Origin: SpSt-28 sp044343155
GTDB taxonomy: Archaea > Aenigmatarchaeota > Aenigmatarchaeia > CG10238-14 > SpSt-28
Assembly (NCBI GenBank): GCA_044343155.1
Contig: JAVZSS010000008.1
Location: 1-24,137 of the forward strand
Reading direction: 5' to 3'
DNA: 24,137 bases
A program made the position numbers and the translations under genes. Below, one piece after another: positions 8,134-15,420 of this stretch (position 1 is the first letter of the stretch; the number at the start of each line of letters is the position of its first letter). The notes under the pieces are model-generated. The model searched no databases, was not told the DNA's origin, and saw only the letters and a program-made list of their open reading frames with translations.

Positions 8134-8203
8134 CCCCGCCAGGATTCGAACCTGGGTCTCCGGGTCCAGAGCCCGGCATCCTTGACCACTAGACGACGGG
8201 GCT
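8131..8203 (-). tRNA. tRNA-Gln (CUG anticodon)
   Basis: A complete 73-nt cloverleaf. The acceptor stem is AGCCCCG/CGGGGCT and the D-arm GTCT-loop-GGAT. The anticodon stem CCGGG/CCCGG closes the loop CTCTGGA, so the anticodon is CTG. The T-arm is CCAGG-TTCGAAT-CCTGG, with discriminator base A. CCA is not encoded; TTG follows. The A1-U72 pair is the identity element recognised by archaeal GatDE, which makes Gln-tRNA from Glu-tRNA-Gln. No intron interrupts the anticodon loop. The 3' end overlaps the cbf5 stop codon by three bases on the opposite strand. The 5' end is 10 bases after a small ORF on the same strand. Confidence 0.97.
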
Positions 8204-8213
8204 ATATAATAAT

Positions 8214-8396
8214 TCAATAAAAATTTTTCTTAAGCTTTTTTACTTCTTTTTCAATTTTTATAACTTTTCTAGTTAAGAAAGAAGCCCATTTAGCTATAGA
8301 AGCCATTTCCCTTTTCATTAAATAATCTATTCTCCTATATGCAATTTCTCTAATCTTTTTTTCTAAATCTTTTTCTTCTATCTTTTTATTTTTCAT
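8214..8396 (-). CDS. Hypothetical 60-residue charged helical protein
   Basis: Beginning at the ATG at 8394-8396, the product is MKNKKIEEKDLEKKIREIAY, then RRIDYLMKREMASIAKWASF, then LTRKVIKIEKEVKKLKKNFY. A longer frame reaches 8471, but it would overlap the divergent phosphoesterase gene and its extra residues look non-coding. The IAxxRIxxL...AxWAxxLxRKV pattern faintly recalls the helical N-terminus of RNase P protein Rpp21/Rnp4. There are no zinc-ligand cysteines, however, so no function is assigned. It is basic and probably RNA- or ribosome-associated; that is inference. tRNA-Gln follows 10 bases downstream on the same strand, so the two may share a transcript. Confidence 0.6.
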   Translation of the reverse strand: MKNKKIEEKDLEKKIREIAYRRIDYLMKREMASIAKWASFLTRKVIKIEKEVKKLKKNFY

Positions 8397-8441
8397 AACA
8401 ACCTTGATTAAAATTAATATCTCCAATTTAAAAACATTTTT

Positions 8442-9158
8442 ATGAGAATATTGGCAACGTCGGATATTCACTCACCAATATATTATCAAGATTTTTTAAA
8501 ATGTTTGGAAAAAATAGAAAAAAATGTAGATTTAATAATATTAGCAGGAGATATAGTTGAAAGAGATTTAATAGAAAAACAAATTGAAGAATACAAAAAA
8601 ATATATAATGCTTTTTTTGGAAAAATATTTTCTCCAATTATTGCAATATTTGGAAATACAGAATTTGAAGAACACAGAGAAATATTTAAAAAAGAAATCG
8701 ATAAAATTAAGTTTTTAGATGATAATTACATTGAGCTAAAAGTGGGCAATGAAAATGTTTTAATATTTGGTTCGACTGGCTGCCTAGATGAACCTACAAA
8801 ATGGCAGAAGGCTAATATTCCAAATATAGAGCAAATTTATAAAACTAGAGCGGAAAAAATTAGAAACGCTTTAAAAAACTATTCTGGATTTAAAATATTA
8901 GTCACACACTATTCTTCGACTTATAAAACTCTTGTTGGAGAAAACCCCTTATTTTATCAAAATCTTGGAAGCTTAGAGCTTGAAAAAATTATTCTAGAAA
9001 CAAAACCGAATTTAGTTATTCATGGCCATTCTCATAAAGGAAGTAAATTTGCCTGGGTTGATACTATACCAATTTTTAATGTTTGTTTCCCCCTCAACAA
9101 AGACTTAGTTTTAATAGATACAGAAAAGATTAAGCCCGGACTACAAAAATTTATCTAA
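8442..9158 (+). CDS. Calcineurin-like metallophosphoesterase
   Basis: A 238-residue binuclear metallophosphoesterase. Metal-ligand motifs appear in order: SDIH (D8, H10), AGDI (D37), GNTE (N72), THYSS and HGHSHKG. The third motif is GNTE rather than the classic GNHE, so the histidine often used as proton donor is threonine here. YfcE/MJ0936-type relatives also vary at this site, so activity is not excluded. The likely role is hydrolysis of a phosphodiester or phosphomonoester of unknown identity in the cytoplasm. It is divergent from the 60-residue gene across 45 bases, and its 3' end overlaps the convergent surface-protein gene by 8 bases. Confidence 0.88.
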   Translation: MRILATSDIHSPIYYQDFLKCLEKIEKNVDLIILAGDIVERDLIEKQIEEYKKIYNAFFGKIFSPIIAIFGNTEFEEHREIFKKEIDKIKFLDDNYIELKVGNENVLIFGSTGCLDEPTKWQKANIPNIEQIYKTRAEKIRNALKNYSGFKILVTHYSSTYKTLVGENPLFYQNLGSLELEKIILETKPNLVIHGHSHKGSKFAWVDTIPIFNVCFPLNKDLVLIDTEKIKPGLQKFI

Positions 9159-10125
9159 ATTTTAAAATCGAATAGAAAATTAGAGCTGAAAATATTAAAA
9201 TAATTATAGAAAATACGAAGTCATATTCTGGCATACTATAGTAAGTTGAGCCAGAAGTTACTTCAAAAGAATAAATACATTTACCATTTATTAAACTCAA
9301 TAAAGCATCTCTACCAACAATAACTCTTGGGCTTGGACATAAGTTTAATGAAGAAAATGTTGGTAATTCATTAGATGTTGTATTGATATAAAAAACTGTA
9401 TTATCTCTTTTTATTAAAAAGGATAACTTTGGATAAACTGTATCTAATTCTCCATATTTTAGAATTCTTGTTGTGTTATAAGAATTATCAACATAAATAT
9501 CATTTTGATTTTCCGGCTTTATGTAAATAAAAGCAGTGTAATTAGATTTAAGAAAACTGTAAGAAAGAAAACTTATGGGAAATGTAACTAGAGAGCCTAC
9601 TGGATAAATTCCTCCAACTGAAGATACTGAATATCTAATAGGATAAAATACCCTTCTAGGATAACTACCATCTGATAAAACAAATTCTAAATCTGGATAA
9701 TTTGGGTTAGAAAACTTGCATAAAACTATGTTTTGGCTACTATAATTATAATTTGGGTTAGAAATTGAGCAAGAGGAAAATCCGGTTGGGCCTAAATAGC
9801 TACAATTTTTATAAGAAGAGCATATTGATATATCTGAAGAATTTGTCGCATTACAATTCAACCAACAAGTAACACTTATATTTGATAAAGTAGGATCTTG
9901 TACCGTGGGCTGATATTCAGCATCCCAAAATATATCAAGTCTACTTTTATCACCCAAAATTCCAATATATTGTTTACTTCCTGTATAATCTTGCTCAACT
10001 AAATTTAATCTAATTGAAACTAAAACGAATTCGCCACTTCCCGGCCTTAAAATTATTTGAGCTTCACCAATTTTCAAAAATGTTAAAAATAGAAAAATTG
10101 CTAAAAATATGAAGCTCTTTCTCAT
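9151..10125 (-). CDS. Secreted, membrane-anchored, probably N-glycosylated surface protein
   Basis: A 324-residue protein of unrecognised family. It starts with a signal-type helix (MRKSFIFLAIFLFLTFLKIG, then EAQ) and ends with a membrane helix of about 20 residues (FSIIILIFSALIFYSILKF) followed by a basic tail. The middle is an extracytoplasmic, Ser/Tyr/Asn-rich domain. It contains eight N-X-S/T sequons (NIS, NAT, NSS, NCS, NYS, NYT, NTT, NTT) and eight cysteines in the mature part, six clustered around residues 88-140, suggesting disulfides. Such features fit a cell-envelope protein that is a substrate for N-glycosylation. The neighbouring genes encode membrane glycosyltransferases, which supports but does not prove that link. 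Confidence 0.8.
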   Translation of the reverse strand: MRKSFIFLAIFLFLTFLKIGEAQIILRPGSGEFVLVSIRLNLVEQDYTGSKQYIGILGDKSRLDIFWDAEYQPTVQDPTLSNISVTCWLNCNATNSSDISICSSYKNCSYLGPTGFSSCSISNPNYNYSSQNIVLCKFSNPNYPDLEFVLSDGSYPRRVFYPIRYSVSSVGGIYPVGSLVTFPISFLSYSFLKSNYTAFIYIKPENQNDIYVDNSYNTTRILKYGELDTVYPKLSFLIKRDNTVFYINTTSNELPTFSSLNLCPSPRVIVGRDALLSLINGKCIYSFEVTSGSTYYSMPEYDFVFSIIILIFSALIFYSILKFR

Positions 10126-10188
10126 TAATAATGTTTTACTTTTTACAATATATAAAGAAATTTTATTCCAAAAACCAAAACTATATAA

Positions 10189-10779
10189 ATGATTGAAAAT
10201 TTGATTATGGAAATCTTAAAAGAAAAAATATTCTTAGGTATTATAATTGGAACTCTAATAGAATATATTTTTCCTCCAATACCGAGTGAAATAGTTTTGC
10301 CAATTAGCGGGTATATCATTTCCATAAATCGACTTGGTATTTTTGGATTAATTTATGGCATATTTTTTGCGACAATAGGAACAACAATAGGAGCACTTTT
10401 TTTCTATTTTTTATCTTTTTACCTTGGAAGAAAATTCATAGAAAAATATGGTAAAAAATTTTTTATTGATAAGAAAAAGTTGCGAGCAGCAGAGAAATGG
10501 TTTAAAAAATATGGTAAAAAAGCTGTTTTAATAGGAAGAATGGTTCCAGGAATTAGAGAAATTATTTCCATTCCAGCAGGCTTATTAAAAATGAATTTAG
10601 TAGAATATGTTTTTTACACTTTTATAGGCTCTTTTATTTGGTCTTCAATTTTAATAATTTTTGGATATATATTTGGCATTTCCCAACTATCCTCAGTTCA
10701 ACAAATTTCAAATCTAATATTCTTTATTGCGATAATTTCCATATTATCTTTCTTAATTTTCAAAAGACTTGTTAAATGA
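10189..10779 (+). CDS. DedA/VTT-family membrane protein
   Basis: A 196-residue polytopic membrane protein of the DedA (SNARE-associated/VTT) family. Signature segments are EYIFPPIPSEIVLP near residues 25-38, which is the re-entrant loop with a conserved acidic residue. The basic middle segment follows, then GRMVPGIREIISIPAG at about 116-131, then a helix with GSFIWSS. Some bacterial and archaeal DedA proteins recycle polyprenyl-phosphate carriers by flipping them across the membrane. Its position among polyprenyl-linked glycosyltransferase genes makes that role attractive here, but it is inference. It is the only plus-strand gene between the surface protein and the glycosyltransferase operon, and its stop overlaps the convergent gene by 8 bases. 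Confidence 0.9.
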   Translation: MIENLIMEILKEKIFLGIIIGTLIEYIFPPIPSEIVLPISGYIISINRLGIFGLIYGIFFATIGTTIGALFFYFLSFYLGRKFIEKYGKKFFIDKKKLRAAEKWFKKYGKKAVLIGRMVPGIREIISIPAGLLKMNLVEYVFYTFIGSFIWSSILIIFGYIFGISQLSSVQQISNLIFFIAIISILSFLIFKRLVK

Positions 10780-12310
10780 TCTTAGAAATATTGTAAACAA
10801 ATATAGAATTCCCAACAATTATATCTGGCTTATAATTTTTTAAAAATTCGCATCTTTCTTCAACAGTAAAATAGAAAACACTAACTGCCAAATACTTTTC
10901 TTTATAATTCGCTAACTTATCCTTATTTATATCTAAGCAATCTATATGTAAACATTTTAAATTTGGTGTAATCCCTCCAAACAAATTACCACAAACTAAA
11001 TCAATTTTTTTACTCAGTTCTCCCAATTTATAAATATCTTGTCCCCAATCTAGATTAGAGTCTGAAAGAAACAAATAGCCATTTTTTGAACCACCAACAA
11101 ATTCATTAAAGTATGAAATATAATTTGGAAAACTTAATATAACTTCTATAACTAACCAAACAAAAAGAAAAACTATAATTAATTTTATTTTTTCATACTT
11201 AATTTTACTCAATCTTCCAAGTAGAACAAACAAAAATGGTAAGCATGGTAAAATGTATCTTATTCCTATATTTATATTAACAAAAAAAGAAAAATAGAAG
11301 AAATATATTAAAACTGGTATTATAAGATAAATTTCTTTTTTAAAATTGTTGGAAGAAAAAATAGAAAGAAAACAGGCTATTAAAATCGGTATTGGCATTT
11401 TAATTAAAAAAGCAACAATATAATAATACCATAAAGAATCTTCATACCTTTTACCAAAGAAATATATTTTTGCTCCAAAAACTCTTGAATGCCCAGAAGT
11501 GGAATGATTTATCGTAAATTCTAAACCTTCTCTTGCTATTTTTGGCAAAACCACATATATTCCTTTAATTCTTACTATCTCCAAATCTCTAAAACCATAA
11601 AAGGAATAAAACAAAATTATGGAAATAAATAAAACAACTAAAAAATTAAAATAATACTTTTTAAATAATTTAATATCGAACCTTTTGCTGTTGTAAAAAA
11701 AGAAAATTATTAAAAATGATGAAAAAATTAAAAATAGTAGTAAAGAACTAAATTTTGTAGAAATAGCAAAACCAAGAAATAAACCACTTAATAAAACATT
11801 TGCAAAATTTTTTGGTTTTTCAAGCATTTTTACAAAAAAATATGTAGAAATAAAAATAAATGTTGTAGAAATTAAATCTAAAGTTGCAAATGAGGAATGA
11901 GCTATAATTTCTGGAGTTAGAATATAGAAAAGTAGAGAAATTATTCCTCCTTCTATTCCATACAATTCCTTAGACCAAATAAAAACAAAAATAGCTAATA
12001 ATAAAGAAAATAGCATTACAACTAATCTAGATGGAAAGAGTTTTTGAGGCATATGTTCATGCCAAACATAATCTCTATCAAAAAAATTTTTATAAATAAG
12101 TTGAGCTGCTCCAAAAATTAATTTTCCTAGAGGTGGATGTTCAGAATTTTCTCTAAAATTAAAAGTTGTTATATATTTGTATCCCCAATCAACATAACCA
12201 CTTTCATCTATTACTGCACCATGATAAAAAGAATTTGAAATTAAAAGAAGGAGAAATAAAAAAAGAGAAATTGTACAAAAAATTTTATAATTTATAGGTT
12301 GATTTCTCAT
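10772..12310 (-). CDS. GT39/PMT-like membrane glycosyltransferase
   Basis: A polytopic GT-C fold protein of 512 residues that would transfer a sugar from a polyprenyl-phosphate donor on the outer face of the membrane. The first outside loop has VIDESGY, whose acidic pair is the expected catalytic or metal site. HPPLGKLIFG follows, the hallmark of the PMT/ArnT family. About 11 further hydrophobic helices follow. I choose the ATG at 12308-12310 because it forms an ATGA overlap with the upstream stop and has GGAGG eight bases ahead. A TTG at 12325 would add only five residues. The gene is translationally coupled to the preceding GT-C-like gene. Substrate (protein or glycan) is not determinable. 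Confidence 0.85.
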   Translation of the reverse strand: MRNQPINYKIFCTISLFLFLLLLISNSFYHGAVIDESGYVDWGYKYITTFNFRENSEHPPLGKLIFGAAQLIYKNFFDRDYVWHEHMPQKLFPSRLVVMLFSLLLAIFVFIWSKELYGIEGGIISLLFYILTPEIIAHSSFATLDLISTTFIFISTYFFVKMLEKPKNFANVLLSGLFLGFAISTKFSSLLLFLIFSSFLIIFFFYNSKRFDIKLFKKYYFNFLVVLFISIILFYSFYGFRDLEIVRIKGIYVVLPKIAREGLEFTINHSTSGHSRVFGAKIYFFGKRYEDSLWYYYIVAFLIKMPIPILIACFLSIFSSNNFKKEIYLIIPVLIYFFYFSFFVNINIGIRYILPCLPFLFVLLGRLSKIKYEKIKLIIVFLFVWLVIEVILSFPNYISYFNEFVGGSKNGYLFLSDSNLDWGQDIYKLGELSKKIDLVCGNLFGGITPNLKCLHIDCLDINKDKLANYKEKYLAVSVFYFTVEERCEFLKNYKPDIIVGNSIFVYNISKII

Positions 12311-14328
12311 ATTTTCTTCCTCCAAACTAAAAATATAAGAAAGGGAGAAATAATTGTAAAGAATATTCCAATATAATCAAAAAAGCTTAAACCAAAATAA
12401 ATTCTAACTTCATTTTTTTCTGGAATAACTAACATAAAAGAGGGGGAAGCTAAATAAATTTTACTTGCACCTTCAACTTTCCAATTTGGTGAATATGAAA
12501 CCTTTATCAAATGTGGTATTCCTAAACAATTCGTTTCAAATCTTATTTCTTCATTTTTTATTTTTTCATTTATTTTACAATTAGTTTCTAAAGGTATTTT
12601 TGGTAAAACTTCTATATTATAACCATCAACAAAATTTTCATTTCTTTCATCAGAAAAAACTAAAGGAATATCTAAATAATCAATATTTTTAAACCATTTC
12701 AAAGAATATTCCATCCAATTTTTAGATGAAAATCTAACAGGTTTAAAATTTGGTACAACAACATAGTTATTATTTCCAACCAATTCGTAAACCTTAAACT
12801 CATCTATCTCTTTCAAAAACCTTATATTTTCTCGATTTTCCAAAATTTCTTTTAATTCTTTTGAATATGCAATTATGTACTTAATATTAAATAATTCCAA
12901 ATGTTTTATTCCATTAGATGTTAATGATGTACAACCTACATAAGAAATTGGACAAGAAGGTTTACTTGAGAGCTCTGCTTGCATCCAAAAATGAAAAGGA
13001 GCGGAAATTGCAGACTCTATCAATAAGCCTTCCATTGTTGGTTTTCCTGTAAAATATGGAATTAGCTCTAATATTCTTGGACTACCAAATTTATCATGCT
13101 CAGAAGAATATTCATGATATATTCTACCATATGGCAAAGATCTTAAATAATCCATTAAATTAAAAAATGTTTTTGAATATTGTTTTGCTTCTATTCCTTC
13201 ATAATTCCATTTAATCCAAAAGTCTATGTAAGTTATTGAATTTTTAATAAAATAAAAGATAAGAAAAGAAAAAAATAAAAGAAAAATGTATGTTTTTCTT
13301 TTTAAAATTTTTGTTAAAAATTCAGAAAAACCATAAGCTGCTATTAATAGAATAAAGAAATAGAAAAATGGTAAATATCTACAATTAAATAAATGTCCAT
13401 TTGGTAAAAGAAAGAAAAATGCTAAAGATATCAAAACTATAAAACCAAAAAAGAAAATTCTTTCATCATTTTTTCTTTTTGCATGAATAAAACCTATTAA
13501 AGCAAAAAAATAGAAAAAAATAAAAGGTTTGAGGAATAATAATTCAATTCTTCTATCTTGAATCCAACCTAAAGATGTCATAAAATTTGAATAAAAAACA
13601 AAAGGAATAAGCCAAAAAGAAATTAAAGAAAAACCTATAAAATAGAAAAGAAAAAGATATTTTAGTCTTTTTAAAAATTCATATTTTTTAAAGAGAAAAA
13701 ATGCGGATGAAAAAAATAGAAGGCTTGTTGTATATAAATGATTTAAAGAAGTTAAAGCTAGAAGAAATGAATTTTTTATTAAGTATTTGTTTTCATTTAT
13801 TCCTTTATATAGAAAAGCAACTAAAAGAATTAAAATAGAAAAACTTATTGAATAAGAAATTTCTCCAGCAAGGGTGCTTGGAATGTTGGCTCCATAAATA
13901 GTAAAAGATTCAGAAAAAAGAAAAATTAGAGAAAATAGAGAAGAAACTGAAGGAATGGGAAATTTAAATTTTAAAATTTTCATTCCTATAAAAGTTGTTA
14001 GTGGTAAAAGAAAAATTCCTAATATAGAAATTATTCTTAAAGAAATTTGTAAAGATGTAAAATAGCTAATAAATACTGCAATTAAATAGGGAAGAAAAAA
14101 ATAATATCTAAAAATTGGAAATCCTGCATACCAATCTGGAGACCATCCTATAATTTTTCCATTTGGTAATAAGTAATTTTTTAAGTAATAAACTAGGTAG
14201 TTATGTGAAACTGTATCACCTCCACTTAAAGTCGTATTAGAAAAAATTAAAGAAGGATTAAAGTAAGAAAACAAAAAAATGTAAATAAATAAAATAATTA
14301 AAATTTCTACTATATTTTCTTTTTTCAT
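12307..14328 (-). CDS. Large GT-C-like membrane protein (PTPS-related/YfhO-like)
   Basis: A 673-residue membrane protein with about 13 helices. Its first outside loop, LSGGDTVSHNY (D38, H42), then WSPDWYAGFPIFRYY, matches archaeal membrane proteins usually labelled 6-pyruvoyl-tetrahydropterin-synthase-related. The family has no link to pterins and is probably GT-C glycosyltransferase. Residues about 375-645 form an extracytoplasmic domain, with SYSPNWKVEGASKIYLASPS near the end, then a last helix and a basic tail. It lacks the WWDYG motif of the oligosaccharyltransferase AglB/STT3. It heads a two-gene operon with the GT39-like gene (4-base overlap) and is divergent from the SMR-like gene across 27 bases. 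Role in surface glycan assembly is inferred. Confidence 0.82.
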   Translation of the reverse strand: MKKENIVEILIILFIYIFLFSYFNPSLIFSNTTLSGGDTVSHNYLVYYLKNYLLPNGKIIGWSPDWYAGFPIFRYYFFLPYLIAVFISYFTSLQISLRIISILGIFLLPLTTFIGMKILKFKFPIPSVSSLFSLIFLFSESFTIYGANIPSTLAGEISYSISFSILILLVAFLYKGINENKYLIKNSFLLALTSLNHLYTTSLLFFSSAFFLFKKYEFLKRLKYLFLFYFIGFSLISFWLIPFVFYSNFMTSLGWIQDRRIELLFLKPFIFFYFFALIGFIHAKRKNDERIFFFGFIVLISLAFFFLLPNGHLFNCRYLPFFYFFILLIAAYGFSEFLTKILKRKTYIFLLFFSFLIFYFIKNSITYIDFWIKWNYEGIEAKQYSKTFFNLMDYLRSLPYGRIYHEYSSEHDKFGSPRILELIPYFTGKPTMEGLLIESAISAPFHFWMQAELSSKPSCPISYVGCTSLTSNGIKHLELFNIKYIIAYSKELKEILENRENIRFLKEIDEFKVYELVGNNNYVVVPNFKPVRFSSKNWMEYSLKWFKNIDYLDIPLVFSDERNENFVDGYNIEVLPKIPLETNCKINEKIKNEEIRFETNCLGIPHLIKVSYSPNWKVEGASKIYLASPSFMLVIPEKNEVRIYFGLSFFDYIGIFFTIISPFLIFLVWRKKI
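12319..12323 (-). promoter_or_regulatory. Shine-Dalgarno deciding the GT39-like start
   Basis: GGAGG lies eight bases before the ATG at 12308-12310, inside the end of the upstream gene. Clear Shine-Dalgarno sites are scarce in this window, and this one serves an internal operon gene. That fits archaea in which first genes are leaderless and later genes use ribosome binding sites. Confidence 0.6.
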
Positions 14329-14355
14329 TTTTTTTATTTAAAATCAAAATTAAAA

Positions 14356-14724
14356 ATGGAAGTAGAAACACTAACACTTATCTTAATTTCTATTTCACTA
14401 GGTATAGCAGGACAACTATGTTTAAAACATGGTATTAACAATTTTGGCCATTTAAGCATAAACGACTTTCTAACAAAAAAAATCTTTCAAATAATTTTTC
14501 AAAAGTTTGTTTTTTTAGGAATTTTATTATATGCAATAGCTACTTTTTTATGGCTAATAATTTTATCTAAAACTGAACTAAGTATAGCTTATCCGATGCT
14601 AGCAATTGGTTATATAATAATTGCAATCCTAAGTAAAATTCTATTTAATGAAAATCTAACACTTCTAAAATTTATAGGAATAGTTTTAATTTCTATTGGA
14701 GTTTTTATACTTTTAAAAAAATAA
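14356..14724 (+). CDS. SMR/EamA-like four-helix membrane protein
   Basis: A 122-residue integral membrane protein with four hydrophobic helices, resembling the small multidrug resistance/EamA half-transporter group that includes ArnE/ArnF. Visible family features are a polar residue in helix 1 (GIAGQLCLKHG) and a final helix pair joined by a short LFNENLTLLKFIG loop typical of EamA domains. Followed six bases later by a DPM1-like glycosyltransferase, it is a candidate flippase for the polyprenyl-phosphate sugar made by that enzyme, as ArnE/F are for Ara4N-undecaprenyl phosphate. The transport substrate is inferred only from neighbours. It would work as a homo- or heterodimer. Confidence 0.82.
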   Translation: MEVETLTLILISISLGIAGQLCLKHGINNFGHLSINDFLTKKIFQIIFQKFVFLGILLYAIATFLWLIILSKTELSIAYPMLAIGYIIIAILSKILFNENLTLLKFIGIVLISIGVFILLKK

Positions 14725-14730
14725 AGAAAA

Positions 14731-15399
14731 ATGAAAAAAATATCAATTGTTGTCCCAACTTTCAATGAAGAAAAAAATATAGGTAAATTTTTGGAAGAAA
14801 TTAAGAAATTAAAACTAAAAAATTATGAGGTTATAATTGTTGATGATTCTTTCGATAACACTGCTAAAGTTGCTAAGCTATTTATGAAAAAACTAAAAAT
14901 TTGTGGAAGTGTTATAAAAAGGTTTGGTAAAAGGGGTAAAGGCTCTGCAATAAGAGACGGATTAAAATTGGCTAAAGGAAAATATATTGTTTTAATAGAT
15001 GCAGATTTACAATATCCTGTTGAAAAAATTCCAAATATTGTAGAAAAACTTAAAGAATATGATATTGTGAATACAAAAAGATTGAGAAAAGATCCTTTTT
15101 ATAGAAAAATTCTTGGAAAAATCTTTAGAATTTTAGTTTTTGTTTTATTTAATATTAAAGAAGAAACCCAATCAACAATGAGAGGATTTAGAAAAGAAGT
15201 TAAGGAAAAAATTGAATTTGAAGCAAATTCTTGGGCGTGGGATGTAGAATTTTTGTATAAAGCGAAAAAAATTGGCTTTAAGTCTATTAATATTCCAATA
15301 ATATATGGAGAAAGAAAAATTGGAAAAAGTAAAATTAATTTTATAACTCCATTTAAAATGTTTTTAGAAATTCTTAAAATTAGATTAAGATTGTTATAA
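14731..15399 (+). CDS. GT2 glycosyltransferase, dolichol-phosphate mannose synthase-like
   Basis: A 222-residue family 2 glycosyltransferase (GT-A fold). Visible parts are SIVVPTFNEEKNI at the start and VDDS (D38/D39), which binds the nucleotide. GKGSAIRDGLKLAKG follows, then the DXD motif DADLQYP (D90, D92) and STMRGFR. WAWDVEFLYKAKK and RKIGKSK close the core. These are the marks of DPM1-type enzymes, which transfer a sugar from a nucleotide sugar to polyprenyl phosphate at the inner membrane face. There is no C-terminal membrane domain, so it would be a peripheral enzyme needing only an amphipathic tail. Paired with the upstream SMR-like protein, it fits supply of a lipid-linked sugar donor to the GT-C enzymes. 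Confidence 0.9.
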   Translation: MKKISIVVPTFNEEKNIGKFLEEIKKLKLKNYEVIIVDDSFDNTAKVAKLFMKKLKICGSVIKRFGKRGKGSAIRDGLKLAKGKYIVLIDADLQYPVEKIPNIVEKLKEYDIVNTKRLRKDPFYRKILGKIFRILVFVLFNIKEETQSTMRGFRKEVKEKIEFEANSWAWDVEFLYKAKKIGFKSINIPIIYGERKIGKSKINFITPFKMFLEILKIRLRLL

Positions 15400-15420
15400 T
15401 CTTTAAAAAGAAATTAATTT

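Noticed and set aside
7878..8217. Minus-strand open frames opposite cbf5 and through the tRNA.
   Set aside because: They are antisense to a well-conserved enzyme and one runs through a tRNA gene; composition is low-complexity Phe/Ile, not protein-like.
8397..8471. Longer start for the 60-residue gene, adding 25 residues.
   Set aside because: It would overlap the divergent phosphoesterase coding start, and the added residues do not look conserved or protein-like.
10143..10325. Minus-strand 60-codon frame over the start of the DedA gene.
   Set aside because: Antisense to the conserved EYIFPPIPSEIVLP segment, and not similar to any protein I recognise.
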